DNA of 64,000 nt from Kribbella sp. ALI-6-A (GTDB lineage Bacteria; Actinomycetota; Actinomycetes; Propionibacteriales; Kribbellaceae), in the NCBI RefSeq assembly GCF_001984195.1, contig NZ_MTQN01000009.1, forward strand, positions 868,001 through 932,000, given 5' to 3'. The position numbers and the translations under genes were made by a program. Position 1 is the stretch's first letter. Every line of letters starts with the position of its first letter. Of this stretch, positions 29,437 through 37,127 are shown one piece after another. The notes under the pieces are model-generated. The model was given only the letters and a program-made list of their open reading frames with translations. It was not told the DNA's origin and did no database searches.

Positions 29437-31035
29437 TCATTCAGCGGGTTCGATGGAAAGCCGGTGGCGGAAGATGTTGCCGGGGTCCCACGTCTTCTTG
29501 ATCCGGCGCAGTCGCGGATAGTTGCCGAGGTAGTACAACGAGTGCCACGGCACGCCCGACGTGTTCTGCTCCGGGTCGGCCAGATCACCGTCGGGGTAGT
29601 TGATGTACGAGCCCGCGTTGACCGCGTTCGGCACCGGTACGCCGCCGGTGTCGCGGTAGATGTCGCGGTAGGTCTTGCGCAGCCACTCCAGGTGCACCGC
29701 GTCCTGGCCCGGGTCCTGCCAGCCCGCCGCCATCACCATCTTCATCATCACGTCGCGCTGGGCCGTCGCGGTCGCGTCCGGCGCGACGGTGTTCACCTGA
29801 CCGCCGTACGGGACGAACAGCAGGCTGGTCTCCGGTCCCTGGTACGACGCGTCGGTCAGCTGCCGGTAGATCGTCTCGAGCTGCGCGTCGGTGTAGCCCT
29901 TGCGCAGGTAGCCGGCCTTGTACTTGGCGCGGGCCGGCGCGACGTCCTCCGCGATCGACCGCTCCATCGTCCTGTGCAGGAACGGCCCTTCCCCCTGGTC
30001 GATCAGCTGCGGCGCGGGCGAGACCCCGGCGACGATCGCGGCGTTGAAGTCCTTCAGCAGCTTCGCCGCGTTCGGTACACCGGCGTCGATCTGGGTGGAC
30101 AGCAGGAACCCGCCGGCCGACTTGTGGGTCAGGATGAACGGGCTGTACAGCGTCGCGTACGGCGAACCCGGCGCGTTGTGACGCTCGTAGAAGTCGAAGA
30201 AGTTGCGCAGCGTGCGCAGGAACCCGGCCTTGGTGACCGTGTTCCAGTCGTAGACCGTGAGCGTGGACAGCAGCGAGGCAGGGGCCTTGGGCAACAACTT
30301 CGCCGGATCCGCGCCGCGGGCCCCGACGCTGCGCAGCAGGTACCGGGTGACCACGCCGAAGTTGCCGCCGCCACCCCCGGTGTGCGCCCACCACAGGTCC
30401 CGGTGCTCGTTGTCTCGAGTGGCCAGCACGAGGCGGGCCCGGCGGTGGGCGTCCACGACGACGACCTCCACGCCGTACAGGTGGTCGACGACCGAGCCGT
30501 ACCGGCGCGAGAGCGGCCCATAGCCTCCGCCGCTGAAGTGACCGCCGACGCCGACGCCGAGGCAGCCCCCGCCGGGCACAGTCACGCCCCAGCCGTAGAA
30601 CAGCGCCTTGTACACGGTTTCGAGCGTCGCGCCGGCGCCGACCGAGAAAGCGCGGTGACGCTCGTCGAACGTGACCTCGTCGTACTGGGACAGGTCGAGC
30701 AGCACCTCGACGTCGCTGTGGTCGACGAAGTCCTCGAAGCAGTGGCCGCCGCCGCGGATCGCGATCCGCTTGTTCGCCCGGACCGCTTCCTGGACGGCGT
30801 CGACGGCATCACGCGGCGAGCGGATCACCCGGGCGTAGTCGGGGGCGGCGACGAAGCGGCGGTTGGTGCCGCGCTGGACGAGGTCGGAGTAGCGGACGTC
30901 GTCGGGCAGAATCTTCCCGCCGGACGGACCGCGGTCCACGGCGGCGCTCGAAGCGGTGGCGGTCGAAGCGGTGGCGGGAACGGCGAGCAGGGCGGCGCTG
31001 CCTGCGAGCAGCCCGCGACGACTGAGGTTCGGCAC
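29437..31035 (-). CDS. Secreted FAD-linked oxidase, berberine-bridge (PCMH/BBE) type
   Basis: 532 residues. A twin-arginine signal peptide (SRRGLLAGSAALLAVPATA, residues 5-23) predicts export in folded form. The PCMH FAD-binding domain has RGGGHCFEDF with His98, the usual 8-alpha-histidyl FAD attachment residue. The second, cysteinyl attachment site is not evident: the corresponding glycine-rich region reads GGHFSGGGYGPLSRRYG. The C terminus has the BBE motif (SYINYPD, YYLGNYPRLRRIKKTWDPGNIF). The substrate is probably a sugar or an aromatic alcohol; it cannot be read from sequence. A second, different member lies at 32940. Confidence 0.9.
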   Translation of the reverse strand: MPNLSRRGLLAGSAALLAVPATASTATASSAAVDRGPSGGKILPDDVRYSDLVQRGTNRRFVAAPDYARVIRSPRDAVDAVQEAVRANKRIAIRGGGHCFEDFVDHSDVEVLLDLSQYDEVTFDERHRAFSVGAGATLETVYKALFYGWGVTVPGGGCLGVGVGGHFSGGGYGPLSRRYGSVVDHLYGVEVVVVDAHRRARLVLATRDNEHRDLWWAHTGGGGGNFGVVTRYLLRSVGARGADPAKLLPKAPASLLSTLTVYDWNTVTKAGFLRTLRNFFDFYERHNAPGSPYATLYSPFILTHKSAGGFLLSTQIDAGVPNAAKLLKDFNAAIVAGVSPAPQLIDQGEGPFLHRTMERSIAEDVAPARAKYKAGYLRKGYTDAQLETIYRQLTDASYQGPETSLLFVPYGGQVNTVAPDATATAQRDVMMKMVMAAGWQDPGQDAVHLEWLRKTYRDIYRDTGGVPVPNAVNAGSYINYPDGDLADPEQNTSGVPWHSLYYLGNYPRLRRIKKTWDPGNIFRHRLSIEPAE

Positions 31036-31143
31036 GACGGACTCCTAGGTCGGGAGGTTCGACCGTAGAGGGCGCCGGCCGCTCACGGCATCAACCCGGC
31101 GGCGGATCCCGGCGGTCCACCGTCAGACGTGCGGGTGACGGTT

Positions 31144-31842
31144 TCAGCCCAGATACAGGCGTTCCAGCGGTCCGCCGAACAGCACCCCGAGCACCGCGCC
31201 GGCCAGCATGAACGGCCCGAAAGGAAACATCTCCTTGCGCCGAAAGACCTTCGCCGCGGTCAGCAGGATGCCGAGCACCGCGCCGAGGAAGAACCCGCCG
31301 TACAGACCGCTGACGAACTCGCCCCACCCGAGCCAGCCGAGCGCCACCGCGAGCAGCCCCGACAACCGCACGTCGCCGAACCCGACCCCGCGCGGAAACA
31401 CGAACCACAGCAGGTAGAACACGCCGAACCCGATCAGCCCGGCGATCGCGGCCCGTCCCAGCGACTGCCACTGCCCCGTCACCACCGCCGCGCCGACCAG
31501 CGCGACCGACACCACGCCGTACGTCGGCCAGATGATCGCGGACGGCAGGTACCGCGTCCGCGCGTCGATGTAGCCGAGCACCGCGCCCGACACCACGAGC
31601 GCGATCCACGCCGCCAGCCCACCCGCGAAGCCGATCCGCCAGCCGACCACCCCGCCCGCGACTCCGGCGAGCACCCCACACCAGATCGCGGCCCGCCGCG
31701 TAGCCAACTCGGCGTACCGCGGCTTGGTCTGCCCTTCCTCCAGGATCGGCTCGGGAATCCTGCGCAGCAGCCAGGGCCCGAGCGCGTACGCCGCCGGAGC
31801 GCACACCACCATCGCGACGACGCCGGCGATCAGATCAGACAC
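31144..31842 (-). CDS. A24-family prepilin peptidase
   Basis: 232-residue polytopic membrane protein with 6-7 hydrophobic helices. The two catalytic aspartates of type IV prepilin (TadV-like) peptidases are present: Asp93 in GYIDARTRYLP and Asp157 in GFGDVRL. The N-terminal methyltransferase domain of PilD is missing, as usual in actinobacteria. It would cleave class III signal peptides of Tad/Flp-type pilins; none is encoded in the window. Its place near aroC/aroE is conserved, so the RiPP operon and both oxidases appear to have been inserted around it. Confidence 0.92.
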   Translation of the reverse strand: MSDLIAGVVAMVVCAPAAYALGPWLLRRIPEPILEEGQTKPRYAELATRRAAIWCGVLAGVAGGVVGWRIGFAGGLAAWIALVVSGAVLGYIDARTRYLPSAIIWPTYGVVSVALVGAAVVTGQWQSLGRAAIAGLIGFGVFYLLWFVFPRGVGFGDVRLSGLLAVALGWLGWGEFVSGLYGGFFLGAVLGILLTAAKVFRRKEMFPFGPFMLAGAVLGVLFGGPLERLYLG

Positions 31843-31896
31843 GATGCCGCAGCCTAGACGATCAGGGCCCGGCCGCGAGCCGCGCCTGTGGACAAC

Positions 31897-32925
31897 TCAG
31901 CGCACCCGGCGAGCGACCACCGCGGCACCGCCGCCCAGGAGCAGCAGGCCTCCGACGACGACACCGAGGGTGCTCCAGAAGCTCTCGTTCTCGGTCACGT
32001 ACGTCGTCCGCTGGAAGCCCTCGTCGGTGGCCGAGCGGGTGAACGTGTAGTCGTTGGTGATCCGGCCCGGCTCCGAGAAGTACGACGAGTAGGCGGTCAG
32101 GAAGTTCGTCGGCGCGGTCAACTGCGCGGCCTGCGCGCCGTCGACCCGGCCGGCGTACAGCAGCTCCGGCGGAAGCGACGCGTCGGGCACGGTCGACGCA
32201 TCCACCCGGTACGGCGCCGCGACGTACACGGTGACCGCCTGACTCGTGGTGGCTCCCTTGCTCAGCCGCATGGGGTAGACGATGCGCTTGGAAGCGAACT
32301 TCAGCCGCAGGGGCGGCGTCTCTCCACCCAGCGTCCCGTCGGCCTCCTTCGGCGCCAGCTTCACCGCGACGATCTCCCACCTCTCCGCCAGGTACGGCGT
32401 GAGGTTGGCCGCCAGCGTGTCCGGTACGGCGTACCCGTTGGTGCGCAGCCACGCGGTCACCTGCGTCGCGTTCGAGCCGCCGAGCCGCACGACCTCGAAC
32501 GGTCCCAGCACCATCTGCTCGCGGACGTCGACCGCGGACCCCGGTGCCGCTCCGGCGGCGTCGCCGCCGTGGCCTCCGAAAAGCCCGGTGTCCCGGAACG
32601 GCCAGTACGTCTTCTTCACCACGACCTTCGGCCGCGTCAGCCGCACGAGCTCGGTGAACGTCGCGGGATCCCCGAGGCTCACCTCGGCCGCCGCCGGCAC
32701 CGGCATGATCCAGGCCGCCTTCTTCGACGAGCCGCGGATCGCCATCGACAGCACGATCTCCTCGGTCCTGCCGTCGAAGCGGACCAGTGCGTTCTCACCG
32801 GTCGCCCGGGCCCGCGACTCCTCGTCGGCGAGGTATCCGCCGCAGGCGCAGGCCCAGGCGGGTGAGATCCCGATCGACACCAGTCCCCCAGCGAGGATGC
32901 CCGCCACCGCTCGCCATGTCCTCAT
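31897..32925 (-). CDS. DUF2330 surface protein
   Basis: 342 residues. Sec-type signal peptide (residues 1-26, AVAGILAGGLVSIGISPAWACAC) ending in a Cys-rich site that could also be a processing site. The body has the DUF2330 pattern (CACGGYLADEE..., AAWIMPVPAAAEVSLGDP, YLAERWEIVAVKL). One C-terminal membrane helix (about 317-335) and a short basic tail (RRVR) follow. Predicted to be anchored with its domain outside. ATG 32925 is chosen; the longer in-frame opening is antisense or out-of-frame to the next gene. Function unknown. Confidence 0.88.
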   Translation of the reverse strand: MRTWRAVAGILAGGLVSIGISPAWACACGGYLADEESRARATGENALVRFDGRTEEIVLSMAIRGSSKKAAWIMPVPAAAEVSLGDPATFTELVRLTRPKVVVKKTYWPFRDTGLFGGHGGDAAGAAPGSAVDVREQMVLGPFEVVRLGGSNATQVTAWLRTNGYAVPDTLAANLTPYLAERWEIVAVKLAPKEADGTLGGETPPLRLKFASKRIVYPMRLSKGATTSQAVTVYVAAPYRVDASTVPDASLPPELLYAGRVDGAQAAQLTAPTNFLTAYSSYFSEPGRITNDYTFTRSATDEGFQRTTYVTENESFWSTLGVVVGGLLLLGGGAAVVARRVR

Positions 32926-32939
32926 GGCGCAGACAGTAC

Positions 32940-34403
32940 TCAGGCAAAGGTGTACGGCGCGTGAAAGAAATTGGTCGGGTCGTACTTCAGCTTGATCGCG
33001 TGCAGCCGGGACAGGCTGCTGCCGTAGTACGAGTTGTTGGAACGGCCGGCCTCCAGGTAGTTCACGTAGCCGCCGGCGGAGAACCTGGTGACGGCATGAT
33101 GGCCGTTGGTGACGAAGGACTGGGCCGCGCGCAGCTGCGCGGTCGTCGGGCGCGATGGCAGTCCGGAGTACCACTGGATGACGCCGAGCGCGGAACGCCA
33201 CGGCCAGGCCGAACCGCCCGGCGGCTGCTTCGCGGCCTGTCCACCCAGCGGATCGAGGATCGCCGACGCGGCGACTTTCGCACGGGCGGCGGTCCGCACC
33301 GCGCCGAGCAGGCCGTTGATCGTCGCGGCGTCCATCGGGCCACGCAGTACGTCGGAGCCGGCCAGCCAGCCCTGGCGCGGGCTCGTCGTCCCGCCGCCGA
33401 AGTACCGCACCGCCTCCAGGTGGGTCTTCACCGAGATCGAGCGCGTGGCGCCCCTGGCGCCGACGAACGACTCCAGCTGCGCGGCCGCGGCCGTCGCCGA
33501 ACCGGTCGTCGACACCCCGACCACGTGGATCGACAGCCCGCCGGTGCTCGTCCCGGTGACGTGCAGGTTGGCCCACGCGGTCGAGGGGGCTTCCTTGGCG
33601 AACCGCTGCCAGCCCCTGACGACGGCGGCCGCCTTCGACTCCGGCCAGGTCAGCCGGAAGAAGCCGAGCTTGCCCGCGCCGATCGTCGCCAGCCGGAACG
33701 ACGTCACGATGCCGAGGTTGCCGCCGCCGCCACCGCGCAGCGCCCAGTACAGGTCCGCGTTCTGGGTCAGGCTCGCCGTCCGGACCACACCGTCGGCGGT
33801 GACCACCTGCAGCGACAGGACCCGGTCGCTGGTCAACCCGTACGTCCGGGTGTGGATGCCCATCCCGCCGCCGAGCGCCAGGCCCGCGATGCCGACCGTC
33901 GGGCACGTCCCGGTCGGCAGCGACCGGGCGAACCTGTCGAGGTAGGCGTGTACGTCGTACAGCCGCGCGCCGGCGCCGATCTGGATCGCGTTGCTCGCGT
34001 AGGTGAGGCCGCGCAACGGGCCGAGGTCGATCATCAGGCCGCCGGCGATCGTCGACGCGCCGACGTAGGAGTGACCGCCGCCCTTCGGGACGCAGACCAG
34101 CTTGTTCTTGCGGGCGAACAGGATCGCCTGCCGGACGTCCTCGACGCTGCCGGCCCGGACGACAGCGGCCGGCTGGACCGAGTCGAAGCGCGGGTTGAAC
34201 AGCTGGTGCGCGGAGGCGTACCCGGTCTGGCCGGGGCGGAAGAGCGTGCCCTTGAGCGCGCGATCGAGAGCGGCCCAGTCCGGGGCGGTCGTGGACGCAT
34301 GCACGGCTTCCGCACCGGCGGTGGCGGCCACCGCACCGGCGGCCAGCAGACCACCGGCCTTCAGCAGGCTACGACGGTTCCAGAGATCCTCACTGTGGCT
34401 CAC
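32940..34403 (-). CDS. Secreted FAD-linked oxidase with bicovalent flavin motifs
   Basis: 487 residues from GTG 34403. A Tat signal (NRRSLLKAGGLLAAGAVAATA, about residues 9-29) precedes the PCMH domain. Both covalent FAD sites of berberine-bridge enzymes are present: His111 in KGGGHSYVG and Cys167 in PTGTCPTVGIAGLALGGG. The C-terminal BBE motif is AGGYVNYLEAG...NNSYYG. The start overlaps the aroE stop by 14 bp; a second GTG at 34421 is possible. It differs from the oxidase at 29437, which lacks the Cys site, so the two are not a simple duplication. Confidence 0.9.
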   Translation of the reverse strand: MSHSEDLWNRRSLLKAGGLLAAGAVAATAGAEAVHASTTAPDWAALDRALKGTLFRPGQTGYASAHQLFNPRFDSVQPAAVVRAGSVEDVRQAILFARKNKLVCVPKGGGHSYVGASTIAGGLMIDLGPLRGLTYASNAIQIGAGARLYDVHAYLDRFARSLPTGTCPTVGIAGLALGGGMGIHTRTYGLTSDRVLSLQVVTADGVVRTASLTQNADLYWALRGGGGGNLGIVTSFRLATIGAGKLGFFRLTWPESKAAAVVRGWQRFAKEAPSTAWANLHVTGTSTGGLSIHVVGVSTTGSATAAAAQLESFVGARGATRSISVKTHLEAVRYFGGGTTSPRQGWLAGSDVLRGPMDAATINGLLGAVRTAARAKVAASAILDPLGGQAAKQPPGGSAWPWRSALGVIQWYSGLPSRPTTAQLRAAQSFVTNGHHAVTRFSAGGYVNYLEAGRSNNSYYGSSLSRLHAIKLKYDPTNFFHAPYTFA

Positions 34404-35217
34404 GATCGTCGAGCTCCTCACGCGCGGCGGCCCTCATCGCCGCCAGCGGTGCGGGCGACCTACCCGTCATCATCTCCACCTGCAAGGTGGCCTGATGCAC
34501 GAGCAGGTCAAGACCGTTCAACAGCTCTGTACCGATCCGGTGCGCCACGAGCGCCAGCTGCGTCGGCCACGGGTGGTACGCGACGTCGAAGACCACCGGC
34601 GCGACCGCGGCGAAGTGCTCGGCCCAGGGGTCGACCGCACCGCCGGGCAGCGTCGACACGCACAGGTCGAAGCCACCGATCTGCTCGACCTGCCCGAAGT
34701 CGGTCACCGAGGTCTTCAGGTCGAGCGCGGCCGCCAGGTCCAGCAGCCGCTCGGCCTTCGCGATGTCGCGAACGACCAGCGTCACCTCGCTGACCTTCAA
34801 GCCGGCGCGCAACGCCGCCAGCGTCGAGGCCGCCGTCGCGCCGCCGCCCAGGACGACGGCGGTGTCGGCGCCGGTGATCCCGCGCTCGGCGAAGGCCGCG
34901 ACCAGCCCCGGTACGTCGGTGTTGTGGGCCGAGCGTGAGCCGTCGGGTTCGAACAGCATCGTGTTCGCCGCGCCGATCAGCTCGGCGACCGGATCGACGG
35001 TGTCGGCCAGCTCCAGCGCGACCCGCTTCAGCGGCATCGTCAGCGACAGCCCGCGCACGTCGTCGCCGAGCGTGCTGAGAAACCCGCGCAGTTCGTCCTC
35101 GCCGACCTCGAACGCGTCGTACCGCCAGTCCAGCCCGAGCTCGGCGTACGCGGCCCGGTGCATCGCCGGCGACAGCGAGTGCGCGATCGGACTACCCAGA
35201 ACAGCACACCGAGTCAT
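34390..35217 (-). CDS. aroE: Shikimate dehydrogenase
   Basis: NADP-dependent reduction of dehydroshikimate to shikimate. 275 residues. The shikimate-binding start MTRCAVLGSPIAHSLSPAMHRAA, the catalytic Lys in LTMPLKRVAL, Asn/Asp in ANTMLFEPDG and HNTDVPG, and the Rossmann loop VVLGGGATAAST are all present. The C-terminal GLDLLVHQATLQVEMMTG is typical. ATG 35217 starts right at the conserved N terminus. The longer opening runs through the inverted-repeat element upstream and is rejected. Confidence 0.96.
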   Translation of the reverse strand: MTRCAVLGSPIAHSLSPAMHRAAYAELGLDWRYDAFEVGEDELRGFLSTLGDDVRGLSLTMPLKRVALELADTVDPVAELIGAANTMLFEPDGSRSAHNTDVPGLVAAFAERGITGADTAVVLGGGATAASTLAALRAGLKVSEVTLVVRDIAKAERLLDLAAALDLKTSVTDFGQVEQIGGFDLCVSTLPGGAVDPWAEHFAAVAPVVFDVAYHPWPTQLALVAHRIGTELLNGLDLLVHQATLQVEMMTGRSPAPLAAMRAAAREELDDREPQ

Positions 35218-35255
35218 GTCAACCGCCTTGGCGACAAGCAGAGCAGCAAGGTTTT

Positions 35256-35334
35256 GGGGCCTCCCGGTCTGGACTGAGGAGTGTAGGGAGCGAAGCGACC
35301 GAAGCGACGAGGGAAGACCGGGAGACAAAGCCCC
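35256..35334. repeat. Imperfect long inverted repeat between mltG and aroE
   Basis: GGGGC (35256-35260) plus CTCCCGGTCT (35261-35270) pair with AGACCGGGAG (35315-35324) and GCCCC (35330-35334). The 44-nt interior holds a direct duplication of GAAGCGAC. The element fills most of the 147-bp gap between the mltG stop and the aroE start and interrupts an otherwise tight operon. It resembles a dispersed REP/BIME-like palindrome; it could attenuate or stabilise the mRNA. Confidence 0.65.
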
Positions 35335-35364
35335 GAAACCCGCCGAGCCGGAGGCGAGGCCAAG

Positions 35365-36561
35365 CTAGCACCGCCCCTTGTGCGCCTGGCACCAAGCCTG
35401 CAGTTTGCGGACGTTCTGCTGGTGCTCCTCGGCCGTCGCCGCGAACGCGGTCTCGCCGGTGTCGAGGTTGACCAGCGTGAAGTAGAGCCACGGACCCGGC
35501 GTCGCGTTCAGCGCGGCCCGCAGGGTGTCCTTGCCGGGCGAGTTGATCGGCGTCGGCGGCAGATCGCGGTACTTGTAGGTGTTGTACGGCGAGTCGTAGT
35601 CGCGCTCCTCGTCGGTGGTGAACACCCCGCCGCTGCGGCCGGTCACGTAGTGCACGGTCGAGTCCATCTGCAGCTTCATGTCGCGCTGCAGGCGGTTGTA
35701 GATCACCCGGGCGACCTTGCCGTAGTCCTCGGGCCGGTTGGTCTCCGCGGCGATGATGCTGGCCACGATCACCGCCTGGTACGGGTCGAGCTTCTTGCGC
35801 TGCGCGGTCTGCGGCAGCTTCAGCTCCGCCTGGGTCCGGGCGAACTGCGCGGTCATCAGCCGCAGGATCGAGTACGCCGTGGCGTTTTTCGGTACGTCGT
35901 ACGTGCCCGGGTAGAGGAAGCCCTCCGGGTTGTTCTTCGCGTACGACGGCAGCCCGAGCGACCATGGCTTGGCCATCGCGGCGGCGACCGAACCCGGCGG
36001 GAGCTTGACCGTCTTGTTCTCCTGCAGCTTCTGGGCGACCTGCTCCTTGGTCCAGCCGGAGTTCACCCCGATCCGGGTGACCCGGATCGACTTGGCCGGG
36101 TCGAGCATCAACGCCAGCGCGGCCTTGGCCGACATCTTCTTGCGCAGCGTGAACGTCGCGGCCTGGATCTGCACGCTGCGCGGGTCCTCGCGGGCGGCCC
36201 GCTCGAAGGCGCGGGCCGACTTCACCACGTCCTTCTTCTCCAGCGTGTCCGCGATCGCCTGCGCGCTCTGGCCCTTGGTCACCTCGACCTGCACCGAGCC
36301 GGTGCCCTCGCCCTCGTAGTCGGGCGCGGCGAACATCTGCTCCAGGTAGTCGCGGCCCTTGCCGAAGCCGAACATCAGTCCGCCGATCAGGCCGGCCACC
36401 ACCAGCAGCGACACGAGGCCGGCGAAGCAGCCGAAACCTCGCCGGGCCCGATGCTTGCGCCGGTTCGCCCGCCGCTCGGTCCGGCTCTCCGGGCGCAGGC
36501 CCAGGTCGACGTCGAGGTCGTCGGTCTCGTCGAGATCGCCGTGCGTAGAGGTCCTGCTCAT
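35365..36561 (-). CDS. mltG: Endolytic murein transglycosylase MltG
   Basis: 398-residue inner-membrane enzyme that cuts nascent glycan strands and sets their length. A long basic cytoplasmic tail (residues 1-42) and one membrane helix (about 43-66) come first. A LysM-like region (VEVTKGQSAQAIADTLEKKDVV) and the YceG catalytic domain follow, with Glu273 in ASIIAAETNRPEDYGKVARVIYNRL and the TPINSPGKDTLRAALNP-like motif near the end. Upstream of aroE and downstream of ruvX, as in other actinobacteria. Confidence 0.97.
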   Translation of the reverse strand: MSRTSTHGDLDETDDLDVDLGLRPESRTERRANRRKHRARRGFGCFAGLVSLLVVAGLIGGLMFGFGKGRDYLEQMFAAPDYEGEGTGSVQVEVTKGQSAQAIADTLEKKDVVKSARAFERAAREDPRSVQIQAATFTLRKKMSAKAALALMLDPAKSIRVTRIGVNSGWTKEQVAQKLQENKTVKLPPGSVAAAMAKPWSLGLPSYAKNNPEGFLYPGTYDVPKNATAYSILRLMTAQFARTQAELKLPQTAQRKKLDPYQAVIVASIIAAETNRPEDYGKVARVIYNRLQRDMKLQMDSTVHYVTGRSGGVFTTDEERDYDSPYNTYKYRDLPPTPINSPGKDTLRAALNATPGPWLYFTLVNLDTGETAFAATAEEHQQNVRKLQAWCQAHKGRC

Positions 36562-36583
36562 CCTTCGACCACCGCTGTTCCGT

Positions 36584-37084
36584 TCACAGGGGCCTCCCGG
36601 GTGGGTTGCCGGTCTCCCGCTCGAAGTCGAGCGCGTGTTGCAGAATCACGACCGCCGCGGCCTGGTCGACCACGGCCCGCCGCTTGGCGCCCTTCTTACC
36701 CCGTTCGCGCAGCATCCGCTCGGCCGTCACCGTGGTGAACCGCTCGTCCACCAGCCGCACCGCCGCCATCTGTTCGACTCCGTCCGCCGCGCTCAGGTTG
36801 TCCGGACCAGCCGGTTGCCGCTCGGCCAGCTTCTGCCGGACCAGCTCGGCGGTCTCGCGGATCCGGACCGCCGCCGGTCCTTCACCACCGTTCAACGAAC
36901 GAGGCAGGCCGATGACGATCTCGAACGCCTCCAGATCGTGTACGAGCGTAACGATCCGGTCAAGGTCCCCCGGTCCGCGCCGAACCGTCTCGACCGGCGT
37001 GGCCAGGATCCCGTGCGGGTCGGAACTGGCGACGCCGATCCGGGCGTCGCCGATGTCGAGCGCGATCCGCACCCCCCGGCGCAT
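36584..37084 (-). CDS. ruvX: Holliday junction resolvase-like protein RuvX (YqgF)
   Basis: 166 residues, RNase H fold. ALDIGDARIGVASSDPHGILATP contains the first catalytic Asp, IVIGLPRSLNGGEG the second strand motif, and RLVDERFTTVTAERML the conserved DERxTT segment. YqgF proteins act in pre-16S rRNA 5' maturation and/or junction resolution. It lies between alaS (43 bp) and mltG (22 bp) on the same strand. Confidence 0.96.
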   Translation of the reverse strand: MRRGVRIALDIGDARIGVASSDPHGILATPVETVRRGPGDLDRIVTLVHDLEAFEIVIGLPRSLNGGEGPAAVRIRETAELVRQKLAERQPAGPDNLSAADGVEQMAAVRLVDERFTTVTAERMLRERGKKGAKRRAVVDQAAAVVILQHALDFERETGNPPGRPL

Positions 37085-37127
37085 CAGGCTGCCTCAGCCG
37101 GGGGGCATGCGGACCCGGTCATCGCAG

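Noticed and set aside
29437..34403. Two FAD oxidases as a recent tandem duplication
   Set aside because: Their flavin-attachment motifs and sequences differ clearly, and other genes lie between them.
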